Assembly (NCBI RefSeq): GCF_019904235.1
Contig: NZ_CP063202.1
Location: forward strand, 1,116,001 to 1,180,000
DNA from: Erythrobacter sp. SCSIO 43205
GTDB lineage: Bacteria; Pseudomonadota; Alphaproteobacteria; Sphingomonadales; Sphingomonadaceae
Length of the DNA: 64,000 bases
Reading direction: 5' to 3'
Part shown: positions 6,919 to 16,026 of the stretch, one piece after another
Layout of the letters: every line of letters begins with the position of its first letter
How positions within the stretch are numbered: position 1 is the stretch's first letter
The notes under the pieces: model-generated
The model's input: the letters and a program-made list of their open reading frames with translations, nothing else
Told to the model about the DNA's origin: nothing
Databases searched by the model: none
Position numbers and translations under genes: made by a program

Positions 6919-9774
6919 TTATTCGGAAAGGTCGGCCCCTTCCATTTCGCGCGTTTCAATCGGCAGGCCGAGCTCTTCCAATTGCGGCGTTACCTGCTCA
7001 GCATCGCCCACAACGACCCAAACGAAGTCCTCAATTTTGAGCGCGGCCCTTGCGGCTGCATCAAGGCTCTCAGTGGTCTGCGCCTCGTATTTGGCGACCA
7101 GCTCTTCATAATAGTTATCTGGCCGATCAAAAAGCGCGAGTTGCTGCATCGCGCCCAATACTGAGCGCGACGTTTCAAACTGGCCGGGAAGAAGGCCGAT
7201 TTCATTGGCGACATTGCGTTTCAGTTCTTCGTCCGTGACGCCATTAGTGGTCAAAAACTCGCTCGTCTCGCGGATCATTTCAGCGACCGCAGGGCCGGTC
7301 TTGTCCGCCTGCACTCCGCCGCCGATGGCGTAAACAACCGCGTTCTCGCGCGCCGAGGGGCCGCCGCGCACGCCATAGCTCCACCCCTTTGTCTCGCGCA
7401 GGTTCATATTGAGCCGTGCAAGGAAATTGCCGCCAAGTGAATTGTTGGCGTTTTCAAAATCGACGAAGGCCGGATCGCTTGCATCAAGCGGGGTCACTTG
7501 CGCGCCGTAGATGAAGCTTTGCGGCGAATTGGGGCGGTTGATGAGGACGATGCGCCCGCCATCTCTTTCGGTTGGCAGGGTGCTGAAGTCCTTCACGCCC
7601 TTGGCGCTTTCTGGCGCTTGCCAATCGCCAAAGGCTGCGTTGAGCTCAGCGACGATGGTTTCCAAAGGCAGGCTGGAGACGACGAACACTTCGCCATTGT
7701 CCGGCCTGATCCAGCGGTCCTTGAACCCGGTCAGATCCGCGCGTGTTATCGCCTCGACGCTTTCGATGGTTTCAACGCCGCCGTAAGGCGAGGTTTCGCC
7801 GAACAGCTCAATCCCGGCGGCGCGCTGTGCGATCCCTCCGGGCGAGCGCATTTGCTGGCGAATGCTGGTGGTGGTCTGCGCCTTGACGCGGGCAATATCG
7901 CCATCATTGAACGCAGGGTTCTTGATGATGTCAGCAAGAAGATCGAGCGAGGGCGCAAGATTGTCAGACAGGGCCGAAAGCGTGAAGCTTGATCGGTCCG
8001 ATCCGCCGCCAACCGATATGGAGAGGCCAAGCCGCTCGCTTTCTTCGGCGATTTGCTGCGCGGTGAGCGTCTCAGTGCCTTGGTCAAACAGGTTCAATGC
8101 CAGCCCTTCGAGCCCACGCATATCCGCAGGGTCCGATGCGCTGCCAGCGTTGAACGACATGGTTACATAGGTCGCAGGGACTGCATCACGCTTGGCGTAG
8201 GTGACCTGCATCCCGTTGGCGAGCGTGGCGCGTTCGAAGTCAGGGAAATCGAGCGTCGGCACCGAGGTAATTTCGGGCGCCGGACGTTCGAGCGATACGG
8301 TGATCTCTTCGCTCGCCCGGTCACGCTCGGTCGACGCGCCGCCGCCGGTGACGCTTGATGCCTCCTGATAATCTGCATCGCGTTCGCCCGGTTCAAGGAT
8401 GAGAGTGAAGGCAGGCTTGGTCATCCATTCCTGCATCGCGGCTGTGATCGTCTCAGGGGTGATTGATGCCAGCACTTCCAATTGATTGACCGCAAAGCCG
8501 GGGTCGCCTGCAAGCACTTCGCCGCGCGCAAGAGCCACCGCCTTGCCGCCAAAACCGCCGACTTGCTCAAGCCCACGGATGGTTTCAGCAAGCTCGCTGG
8601 TGGCGGCACGTTGGACCTCTGCTTGCGTTGGACCGGTTTCCACGAACCAGTCGACAAGCTGTTTAAGCCGTGCTTCGAGAACAAGCGGGTCCACCCCGTC
8701 CTTCAGCGTTGCGCTTACATTGATAAGGCCCACGCGCTGGAAGTCATAATTGCCAGCAGACACGCTCACCGCAAGCTCTTCATCGCGCACGAGGATCTGA
8801 TCGAGGCGGCTTGAGAGAAGCCCGCCTAGGATCTGCGTGCCCATGTTGAGCGCGGCGAGATCTTCAGAGGTGATGCCGGGGGCTGGCCAATACATACTGA
8901 TCGAGGTCGCTGCGACCTGGTCACGCATAACGGTGCGCACGGGCTCTTCGAGTGTGGGGACATCGGCGGCGGCGGGCGTATTTACAGGGCCGCGATCAAT
9001 CGGACCGAAGTATTTCTCCACCAGAGGGCGCGCTTCGTCTGCCGAAATATCGCCGGCAAGGACGAGGGTGGCATTATTGGGGCCGTATTTGTCGCGGAAC
9101 CATGCCTTCACATCATCGAGAGTGGCCGCCTCGATGTCTTCCATCGAGCCGATGACTGAGTGTTGGTAGGGGTGGCCATCGGGAAAGATGGTTTCGAGAA
9201 TTTTGTAGAAGACAAGCCCGCCGGGACGGTTGTCGCCCTGACGTTTTTCATTCTGGACAACGCCGATCTGGTTATCGAGCTTGCCTTGCGTGACCGCTCC
9301 CAAAAGATAGCCCATGCGGTCGCTTTCGAGCCACAGCGCGCGCTCCAAGGCAGGGCGAGGGACGGTCTGGAAATAGTTGGTACGGTCGAAATTGGTGGTG
9401 CCGTTGTAATCGGTCGCGCCCATTTCCTGAAGGTACTGGAAATAATCATTAGGCGCGTTTTCCGATCCGTTGAACATCAAGTGTTCAAACAGGTGAGCAA
9501 AGCCGGTGAGGCCTTTGGGCTCGTCCTTGGAGCCGACATTGTACCACACGGCGACGCCCACAATCGGGGCCTTGCGGTCTTCGTGAACGATGACGGTAAG
9601 GCCGTTGTCGAGCTGGAATTCTTCGTATGGGATCTGCACCTGCGCAACCAAAGCTTCAAGGTCGCCGGGGCTTTCAGCCGCTTCAACATGATCGTCAGCG
9701 ATGGCTGGCGTTACAGGGGCGGCGATTGCGATGGAAAGCGCTGCAAGGCTGGTTGCAGTTTGACGCAGTTTCAT
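6919..9774 (-). CDS. M16 family zinc metallopeptidase (pitrilysin/insulinase type), exported
   Basis: The 951-residue protein carries a signal peptide (hydrophobic core, then AIADD near residue 27). The inverted zinc motif HLFEH is at residues 94-98 in the N-terminal M16 domain, which also has the partner region PNNATLVLAGDIS. A second M16-like domain begins near residue 510 (ERATLANGMQVTYAKRDAVP) and lacks the zinc motif, as expected for the inactive half of a two-domain clam-shell protease. These enzymes degrade short peptides, here probably in the periplasm. It is transcribed in the same direction as the acylase gene 87 bp upstream. The stop is at 6919-6921. Confidence 0.95.
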   Translation of the reverse strand: MKLRQTATSLAALSIAIAAPVTPAIADDHVEAAESPGDLEALVAQVQIPYEEFQLDNGLTVIVHEDRKAPIVGVAVWYNVGSKDEPKGLTGFAHLFEHLMFNGSENAPNDYFQYLQEMGATDYNGTTNFDRTNYFQTVPRPALERALWLESDRMGYLLGAVTQGKLDNQIGVVQNEKRQGDNRPGGLVFYKILETIFPDGHPYQHSVIGSMEDIEAATLDDVKAWFRDKYGPNNATLVLAGDISADEARPLVEKYFGPIDRGPVNTPAAADVPTLEEPVRTVMRDQVAATSISMYWPAPGITSEDLAALNMGTQILGGLLSSRLDQILVRDEELAVSVSAGNYDFQRVGLINVSATLKDGVDPLVLEARLKQLVDWFVETGPTQAEVQRAATSELAETIRGLEQVGGFGGKAVALARGEVLAGDPGFAVNQLEVLASITPETITAAMQEWMTKPAFTLILEPGERDADYQEASSVTGGGASTERDRASEEITVSLERPAPEITSVPTLDFPDFERATLANGMQVTYAKRDAVPATYVTMSFNAGSASDPADMRGLEGLALNLFDQGTETLTAQQIAEESERLGLSISVGGGSDRSSFTLSALSDNLAPSLDLLADIIKNPAFNDGDIARVKAQTTTSIRQQMRSPGGIAQRAAGIELFGETSPYGGVETIESVEAITRADLTGFKDRWIRPDNGEVFVVSSLPLETIVAELNAAFGDWQAPESAKGVKDFSTLPTERDGGRIVLINRPNSPQSFIYGAQVTPLDASDPAFVDFENANNSLGGNFLARLNMNLRETKGWSYGVRGGPSARENAVVYAIGGGVQADKTGPAVAEMIRETSEFLTTNGVTDEELKRNVANEIGLLPGQFETSRSVLGAMQQLALFDRPDNYYEELVAKYEAQTTESLDAAARAALKIEDFVWVVVGDAEQVTPQLEELGLPIETREMEGADLSE

Positions 9775-9861
9775 AGGTTCAAATCCCTTTCGAGGGTAGA
9801 GAGTTGCGGCAGCGAGATGGGGCCAGTCGTCTGAACCGTGGCCAAATGGCTTTTGGTCCGT

Positions 9862-12102
9862 TTAACCCCGCTTATTGGTTACGACTTTTGAACTCGCCGC
9901 GTGTTCCCGAACGTCGTCCTCATAAAAACGCACAGGCTTCAATTTGTGATCGACATACAGCTGCATTTGATCGGTGTAATGCGGGCTCTCGGGCCGTGTG
10001 GTCGCAGCGCCGAAGGGCTGGATTGAGCGCGACACCACCTTGCCACCGTCCGCTGGCCATTCGACCCATTGGATAAAGCTGTCGCCGTGCACGAGGCTAA
10101 GCCGTCCATCTTCGTCTTCGCGCCAGGTTGTCGAGGCGCGCAAAGTGTCAGAGCCACCGTCAAGAGGCAGGTCCACATCCCCTTGGCGAAGGCGCAGCAA
10201 TTGCGACATCGCCGGGTCGAGCCGGCCAAAGTGCTCCATCAGATGATCGACCGCTTCTTGAAGATGCTCTTCGATGTCGGGAACGGGCGTATTGTTGTAT
10301 TCTGCGCCCATGTAGGACCGGATCATCAGAAGCGCGAGCGCATCGGCCGGGCCTTGGTTATCGGCAGTGAAATCCCACCCAAGCAGAAGCTCGCGCGCCT
10401 CGGCCAGCTTGCCGTTCGCGTCCTCGTCAATTTGCAGGGCTTCCAACGCGGTGAACATCGTATCGACATAATCGCGACGTTCGTAAGCGGTGTCGTATTT
10501 GATCCGCTCCAGCGTTTCGCGATCAAGACGGGTCGCCTCGCTCATCAAGCGGAAAGCACGGTGGGAGCGATTGGTTTGCTTCCTCTCAATGCCAAGCACG
10601 GGCGAGAAATCTTCCGGGCTCAAATCGCTGCCTTCGCCAGCGGCGGTGAAGGGTTCGTTGTTCGAATTATAGAGCCAGCCTGAAGCAGGATTGATGAGTT
10701 TGGGGATGCGATCAAAGGCAACCGTCCCCTCCCAGATGAGATCGGAGCGTGAACCATCGAGGATGCCCCGCCAATTGGCCTCAACATCCTCCGGCCTGTT
10801 GGGGATGCTTGCGTTGTAAACATAGGCGATATTGCCCTGCTTATCGGCGTAAATGAAGTTTGTGGAAGGGATTGCCATGCGTGCAATCTGCTCCTGCCAT
10901 TCTTCGAGAGTGGTGGTCTTGTTAAGACGGTAATAGGCATCCAATTGCTCAGCCTTCTCCATGCCGCCGTAACGGATCGCGAAAAAGCCATCATCGTTCT
11001 TGATAACGGGCCCGTGATGGGGGCTGCGGTAAACCGTCTGCGTGATCGGCAGGGTTATCGGGCCCATCTTGACAGGCAGGATCACATCCTTGGCTTCGAG
11101 CGGATGCCACTTATCATCGAGTTTGTAACTGTCGCCCGCTTCATTCATTTCAAGACGATAGACATCGGCCATATCGGGACGATTGACCGTATTGGTCCAG
11201 CCAAGATGTTTGTTATGGCCAAGGAAAGGGAAGGGGGAGCCTGGGAAGTTTGCGCCGGTAAAGTGCCACCCTTCGCCCGACTGCACGCCAAGTTCATACC
11301 ATGCGACGCCGCCGCGAAGGGGTTGATGCGAATTGGAAATCAGAGTCGTGGGCCCACCCGTTTTGTCAGGTGCCACCGCCCATGCGTTTGAGCCCAGGTG
11401 GTCGCCAGCGTCTCCCAATGGAAGAACAAGGTTGGGATGCGCATTGGCCGCCACATCCTGTCCCGCCAATTCCTTGCGCAATTGTTCGGCAGGCGAATTG
11501 TCGCGCGGGAAACCGGGGATGTCGGGGCCGAATTCTTTGCGCAAGGGTTCGCCCGCGACCAGAGGGCCGATGACATTGCCAAGGCCATAGAAAAACGGCT
11601 GGCGAAGGACGAAGCCTGCGGCAATGTCCTCTCCATTGACCGGGAATAAATTGGCGAGCTTAAGTTCCTGCGGGTTCGCTTGCGCATAATGGTTGAGCCC
11701 GCTTGCATAAGCATCAAACAATGCGCGCGTGTCAGCGGGAAGCTTTGGATATTCGCGTGTTGCCGTCTCGCGCGCGCCGATCAGGTGATAGACATAATCA
11801 ACCTGCGCACCCTCTTGCCCGGCAATCGCGCCATAACGCCCCTTTGCCATGGCAACGACATCCTGCAGCGTGAAGAAATCATCCTCAGCATGGGCAATCG
11901 CGACCCCGAAAGCGACATCGGCATCAGTTTCGCCATAGATCATCGGCACGCCGTATTCGCTCCGCACGATTTCAGCGGAATATTCGCGGTATTCAGGTGG
12001 CTCGCTCTTGAGCGCTGTGAATGGCTCCCAACTGGCCAGAAAGACAAAAGTCACCAGTAACAGGCCAACTAGACCCAACGCACCGCGCTTAATCCAAATC
12101 AT
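9862..12102 (-). CDS. Penicillin acylase family Ntn hydrolase
   Basis: The 746-residue protein starts at the ATG ending at 12102, with purine-rich GAGCGAGAGA before it; a TTG 39 bases upstream is the alternative. An N-terminal hydrophobic segment (about residues 7-23) targets it to the periplasm or membrane. The family layout is clear: an alpha-chain region with GVPMIYGETDADVAFG and IAHAEDDFFTLQ, then the nucleophile serine in LGSNAWAVAP at about residue 238, which becomes the N-terminus of the beta chain after self-cleavage. Relatives hydrolyse the amide bonds of beta-lactams, N-acyl homoserine lactones or other acyl amides; the substrate cannot be read from the sequence. It is divergent from clpB. 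Confidence 0.93.
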   Translation of the reverse strand: MIWIKRGALGLVGLLLVTFVFLASWEPFTALKSEPPEYREYSAEIVRSEYGVPMIYGETDADVAFGVAIAHAEDDFFTLQDVVAMAKGRYGAIAGQEGAQVDYVYHLIGARETATREYPKLPADTRALFDAYASGLNHYAQANPQELKLANLFPVNGEDIAAGFVLRQPFFYGLGNVIGPLVAGEPLRKEFGPDIPGFPRDNSPAEQLRKELAGQDVAANAHPNLVLPLGDAGDHLGSNAWAVAPDKTGGPTTLISNSHQPLRGGVAWYELGVQSGEGWHFTGANFPGSPFPFLGHNKHLGWTNTVNRPDMADVYRLEMNEAGDSYKLDDKWHPLEAKDVILPVKMGPITLPITQTVYRSPHHGPVIKNDDGFFAIRYGGMEKAEQLDAYYRLNKTTTLEEWQEQIARMAIPSTNFIYADKQGNIAYVYNASIPNRPEDVEANWRGILDGSRSDLIWEGTVAFDRIPKLINPASGWLYNSNNEPFTAAGEGSDLSPEDFSPVLGIERKQTNRSHRAFRLMSEATRLDRETLERIKYDTAYERRDYVDTMFTALEALQIDEDANGKLAEARELLLGWDFTADNQGPADALALLMIRSYMGAEYNNTPVPDIEEHLQEAVDHLMEHFGRLDPAMSQLLRLRQGDVDLPLDGGSDTLRASTTWREDEDGRLSLVHGDSFIQWVEWPADGGKVVSRSIQPFGAATTRPESPHYTDQMQLYVDHKLKPVRFYEDDVREHAASSKVVTNKRG

Positions 12103-12259
12103 TTCTCTCGCTCTTTGACCTCTCAATTTGATTTGGGACAATTGCTGGCCCGTGTCGTTTGGTCAAGGATAGTCGGTAAGACAGGGGGCTTGTAATGCGC
12201 CAGATTGTGACCCACCTACTCAAGTAACACACCTGCGAGACAAAAATTGCCCTTGAGGC

Positions 12260-12290
12260 CTTGTGTTGCAAAAATGCAACACTATCTAGG
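12260..12290 (+). promoter_or_regulatory. RpoH-type heat-shock promoter of clpB with an internal palindrome
   Basis: CTTG at 12260-12263 is followed 17 bases later by ACTATCTAGG, which matches the alphaproteobacterial sigma-32 pattern CTTG-N17-CYTATNTNNG except at one position. The spacer is largely a perfect inverted repeat: GTGTTGCA, then AAAA, then TGCAACAC (12263-12282). The clpB ATG is 28 bases past the promoter. Confidence 0.7.
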
Positions 12291-12317
12291 GTGGGCAATT
12301 CACATGAGGGAACAGGC

Positions 12318-14894
12318 ATGAATCTCGACAAGTTTACAGACCGCGCAAAAGGCTTTCTCCAGGCCGCGCAGACCGTTGCAATTCGAATGAACCATCAGCG
12401 GATCACTCCGCTGCACCTTTTGAAGGCGCTGCTTGAAGACAGCGAAGGCATGGCAGCCGGCCTCATCCAGCGCGCTGGCGGGGAAGCGGGCCTTGCGGTG
12501 AGCGCGGTTGATATTGGTCTTTCCAAAATCCCGGCGGTGACCGGCTCTGGCGCGCAATCGACGCCGGGCATGGACAATGACCTCGTGCGTGTCCTCGACA
12601 GCGCAGAACAGCTCGCTGATAAGGCAGGCGATAGCTACGTGACGGTCGAGCGCTTGCTCACCGCGCTTGCCCTTGCGCCCGACGCGACGCGCGATGCAAT
12701 GAAAGCGGCCAGCGTCACCCCGCAAAGCCTCAATTCCGCTATCGAAGACCTTCGTGGCGGCAAGAAAGCCGACAGCGCCAACGCCGAGGCGAATTATGAT
12801 GCGATGGAGAAATTCGCCCGCGACCTCACCCAAGCCGCGCGTGATGGCAAGCTTGATCCGGTGATCGGGCGCGATGAGGAAATCCGCCGCACGGTGCAAA
12901 TCCTCGCGCGCCGGACCAAGAACAACCCCGCACTGATCGGGGAGCCGGGCACGGGTAAGACCGCGATTGCCGAAGGGCTCGCGCTGCGCATTGCCAATGG
13001 CGATGTGCCCGACAGCCTCAAGGGGCGCACGTTGATGAGTCTTGATATGGGCGCGCTCATTGCAGGCGCGAAATATCGCGGCGAATTTGAAGAGCGCCTG
13101 AAATCCGTCCTCGATGAAGTGAAGAACGCCGATGGCCAGATCATCCTGTTCATCGACGAAATGCACACACTGATCGGGGCAGGGGCCTCTGAGGGCTCGA
13201 TGGATGCCTCGAACCTCCTGAAACCGGCTCTCTCACGCGGCGAGCTGCACTGCATCGGTGCAACCACGCTCGATGAATATCAGAAATATGTCGAAAAAGA
13301 CCCTGCGCTCCAACGCCGGTTCCAGCCCGTATTTATCGAAGAGCCCACCGTTGAAGACACGGTTTCGATTCTGCGCGGGATCAAGGACAAGTACGAGCTT
13401 CACCACGGGGTGCGCATCACCGATACGGCGATTGTCGCTGCGGCGAAGCTTTCGGACCGTTATATCCAAAACCGCTTCCTGCCCGACAAAGCCATCGATC
13501 TGATGGATGAGGCGGCCTCGCGCATTCGCATGGAAGTGGAATCGAAGCCCGAAGAAATCGAGGCATTGGACCGCCGCATCATTCAGTTGAAGATCGAGGA
13601 ATCGGCGCTTGCCAAGGAGGATGACACGGCCTCCAAGGACCGGCTTGAGAACTTGCGCAAGGAGCTTGCCGAGCTTGAGCAGGAATCAGCCGAACTCACC
13701 ACCCGCTGGCAGAATGAGCGCGACAAGATCGAGGCCGAGGGCAAGATCAAGGAAGAACTGGACGCGGCGCGTCTGGAACTTGAACAGGCCCAGCGTTCAG
13801 GCGATCTCGCGAAAGCGGGTGAGCTTTCCTATGGCACGATCCCCACGCTGGAGAAGAAGCTGGCTGAGGCCGAAGACCTCACCGAAAACGCGCTTCTTCG
13901 CGAGGAAGTGACTGAGGAAGACATCGCGAGCGTCGTCAGCCGTTGGACCGGTATTCCCATCGACAAGATGATGGAGGGCGAGCGCGAGAAGCTGCTTGAA
14001 ATGGAAGAAATCCTTGGCAAGCGCGTAATCGGACAGGTGCAGGCAATCGAAGCTGTCTCCAAAGCTGTCCGCCGCGCGCGCGCTGGTTTGCAGGATCCCA
14101 ATCGTCCACTTGGCTCCTTCCTGTTCCTGGGCCCAACGGGCGTGGGTAAGACTGAGCTGACCAAGGCATTGGCCGAATTCCTGTTCGACGATGATCAGGC
14201 GATGGTCCGCATCGATATGTCGGAATTCATGGAGAAGCATTCGGTCGCCCGCCTGATCGGTGCGCCTCCGGGCTATGTCGGCTATGACGAGGGCGGCGTG
14301 CTGACTGAAGCGGTGCGCAGGCGCCCCTATCAGGTGGTGTTGTTTGACGAAGTCGAAAAGGCCCACACCGATGTCTTCAACGTCCTCCTGCAAGTGCTCG
14401 ACGATGGGCAATTGACCGACGGGCAAGGGCGCAAGGTTGATTTCTCGAACACGCTGATCATTCTGACCTCAAACCTTGGGTCGCAGCACCTTGCGAACCT
14501 TCCCGATGACGGCAAGGTTGCTGATGTTGAGGAGAAGGTGATGGATGTGGTGCGCGGGCATTTCCGCCCTGAATTCATCAACCGGCTGGATGAGATCATC
14601 CTGTTCCACCGCCTAGCGATGGAACACATGGCGCCAATCGTCGAAATCCAGGTCAGCCGCGTCCAGAAACTGCTCAATGATCGCAAGATCACGCTCGATC
14701 TGACCGATGCAGCGCTGCGCTGGCTTGGCCGGGTGGGGTATGACCCTGTCTACGGCGCGCGTCCGTTGAAGCGTGCGGTGCAGAAATATCTGCAAGACCC
14801 GCTCGCGGAAATGCTGATCGAAGGCAAAGTCCTCGACGGTTCGACGCTTAAGATCGACGAGGGCGACGGCGAACTTAAGATCGAAGTGGCGTAG
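12318..14894 (+). CDS. clpB: ClpB, ATP-dependent disaggregase chaperone
   Basis: The 858-residue protein starts at [15 protein letters not shown]; the ORF is open further upstream, but that region holds the promoter. It has the full ClpB layout: an N-terminal repeat domain, AAA+ domain 1 with Walker A GEPGTGKT near residue 210, the long coiled-coil M domain (about residues 400-530), AAA+ domain 2 with Walker A GPTGVGKT near 604, and the C-terminal D2 small domain. ClpB works with DnaK to pull apart aggregated proteins in the cytoplasm. GAGGGAAC precedes the start. The RpoH-type promoter just upstream fits heat induction. The presence of the M domain excludes ClpA and ClpC. Confidence 0.98.
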   Translation: MNLDKFTDRAKGFLQAAQTVAIRMNHQRITPLHLLKALLEDSEGMAAGLIQRAGGEAGLAVSAVDIGLSKIPAVTGSGAQSTPGMDNDLVRVLDSAEQLADKAGDSYVTVERLLTALALAPDATRDAMKAASVTPQSLNSAIEDLRGGKKADSANAEANYDAMEKFARDLTQAARDGKLDPVIGRDEEIRRTVQILARRTKNNPALIGEPGTGKTAIAEGLALRIANGDVPDSLKGRTLMSLDMGALIAGAKYRGEFEERLKSVLDEVKNADGQIILFIDEMHTLIGAGASEGSMDASNLLKPALSRGELHCIGATTLDEYQKYVEKDPALQRRFQPVFIEEPTVEDTVSILRGIKDKYELHHGVRITDTAIVAAAKLSDRYIQNRFLPDKAIDLMDEAASRIRMEVESKPEEIEALDRRIIQLKIEESALAKEDDTASKDRLENLRKELAELEQESAELTTRWQNERDKIEAEGKIKEELDAARLELEQAQRSGDLAKAGELSYGTIPTLEKKLAEAEDLTENALLREEVTEEDIASVVSRWTGIPIDKMMEGEREKLLEMEEILGKRVIGQVQAIEAVSKAVRRARAGLQDPNRPLGSFLFLGPTGVGKTELTKALAEFLFDDDQAMVRIDMSEFMEKHSVARLIGAPPGYVGYDEGGVLTEAVRRRPYQVVLFDEVEKAHTDVFNVLLQVLDDGQLTDGQGRKVDFSNTLIILTSNLGSQHLANLPDDGKVADVEEKVMDVVRGHFRPEFINRLDEIILFHRLAMEHMAPIVEIQVSRVQKLLNDRKITLDLTDAALRWLGRVGYDPVYGARPLKRAVQKYLQDPLAEMLIEGKVLDGSTLKIDEGDGELKIEVA

Positions 14895-14937
14895 GAGCTG
14901 TCTTGCGTGAGCAAGCCAATTGGCGCATGATTATCCC

Positions 14938-15465
14938 ATGAGGGAACATCATAGCTATTGGTTCGCTGGCACCGCGCTCATCGCTTGCCTTACTGTCACC
15001 CCCGCTTTGGCGAAGGATGAGGGGCCAAGCCCTTATGCACCGTGCGCCGAGATTGCTGATGATAGCGAGCGGCTTGCCTGTTTCGATGCGACTTACGCGC
15101 GGGAAGGCGAATTGCTCGCCCAGCGCGCAGCGGCTGCGCGTCAGGAGAGCGTTGAGAACTTCGGCCTTTCGGATTTTCAAATCCGTGAGCGCGAAGAGGC
15201 TGAGCGTGGCCCTGACGCCGTCACTGAACTTGACGAAGAAGGGCAGATTGCTGCCACAGTGGTCGGCGTCTTTGCCAATGATCGCAGCGGCAAGCGGATC
15301 TTCACGCTCGATAATGGGCAAATCTGGGCCGAGGCGCAGGTCAGTCGGATGAAGCGAAACCCGCGCGAAGGGCAGAGCGTGACGATCAGCAAGGCGAGCC
15401 TTGGGCGGTACCAACTTCGCGTTGATGGCCGAAGCGGCGTGGTCGATGTAACCCGGATGCGCTGA
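14938..15465 (+). CDS. Small exported protein of unknown function
   Basis: This is a protein of about 175 residues with a signal peptide ending near TPALAKD. ATG 14938 is preferred; TTG 14920 would only add six residues before the signal. Just after the signal comes CAEIADDSERLACFD, a two-cysteine motif shared with VasI-like and other small exported proteins. The rest is polar, then beta-rich (KRIFTLDNGQIWAEAQVS, SVTISKASLGRYQLRV). No type VI secretion genes are nearby, so the VasI likeness should not be read as function. It lies 43 bp after clpB and may be partly co-transcribed; a strong terminator follows it. Confidence 0.72.
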   Translation: MREHHSYWFAGTALIACLTVTPALAKDEGPSPYAPCAEIADDSERLACFDATYAREGELLAQRAAAARQESVENFGLSDFQIREREEAERGPDAVTELDEEGQIAATVVGVFANDRSGKRIFTLDNGQIWAEAQVSRMKRNPREGQSVTISKASLGRYQLRVDGRSGVVDVTRMR

Positions 15466-15500
15466 TCACCCTCGCACAAGGCCATTGCGAGCAAAAACAA

Positions 15501-15540
15501 AAAGCGCCCCCTTGCACATAGGCAAGGGGGCGCTTTTGTT
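15501..15540. terminator. Bidirectional rho-independent terminator
   Basis: A perfect 15-bp stem (15501-15515 with 15522-15536) starts AAAGCGCCCCC, with a 6-base loop and A/T runs on both sides. It separates two convergent genes. Confidence 0.93.
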
Positions 15541-15563
15541 ATGCTAAATGCAAATGCGGGCGA

Positions 15564-15857
15564 TCAGTTGCCGACCATGCCAGCCTGACCAGATTCGACA
15601 ATCTCGCGTGTGCCCTCGTTACCGCGCTGCGCGATCTGCTCCCATTCGCGGTTGGTATAACAGCGCTTTGTGAAGCGCGCGCGTGAGCCGATGACGGGTT
15701 CGCGGCGGCAGCGTACGTAGTCGGGGTGGTTGCGGTCGGTGATTTTCTTGGGCTCAGCGGTTTCTTTAGTGGCGTCGCCTGCTTGAGCGGCGGCAGCATC
15801 CTGCGCCGGGGTGGCGATCATCAAAAGAGCGGTGAGGGTGCTCAAAAGTGAAGTCAT
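15564..15857 (-). CDS. Small exported hypothetical protein
   Basis: The 97-residue protein has a signal peptide (MTSLLSTLTALLMIATPAQ, cleavage near residue 25) and an alanine-rich linker. A compact conserved-looking tail follows, with YVRCRREPVIGSRARF and KRCYTNREWEQIA. Two cysteines about 20 residues apart could form a disulphide bridge in the periplasm. AGGAACC stands before the start on the minus strand. Similar small proteins with a C-R-x-E plus NREWE pattern are frequent in sphingomonads, but I know no function. It is convergent with the gene after clpB. Confidence 0.68.
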   Translation of the reverse strand: MTSLLSTLTALLMIATPAQDAAAAQAGDATKETAEPKKITDRNHPDYVRCRREPVIGSRARFTKRCYTNREWEQIAQRGNEGTREIVESGQAGMVGN

Positions 15858-15965
15858 TGGTTCCTCCGAAGTGGGAAATGCGCCCTGCCTAACACGGATA
15901 GCGCAAGAACAAAACCGCTTGTTCTAGAGGCGGGCGCTAACCGCCAGCGTCAAGCTCACGGTGCA

Positions 15966-16000
15966 CAAAAAAACAGGGCGGCCATTTCTGACCGCCCTGC
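15966..16000 (-). terminator. Terminator of the TonB-dependent receptor gene
   Basis: An 8-bp GC-rich stem (15974-15981 with 15992-15999) is followed on the minus strand by a run of T (plus-strand A run 15967-15973). It lies 27 bases past the receptor stop. Confidence 0.85.
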
Positions 16001-16026
16001 TTTGATTTGGTTGATCTTTTAAGAGA

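Noticed and set aside
14938..15465. Type VI secretion VasI assignment
   Set aside because: Only the short two-cysteine motif is shared and no type VI genes are nearby.
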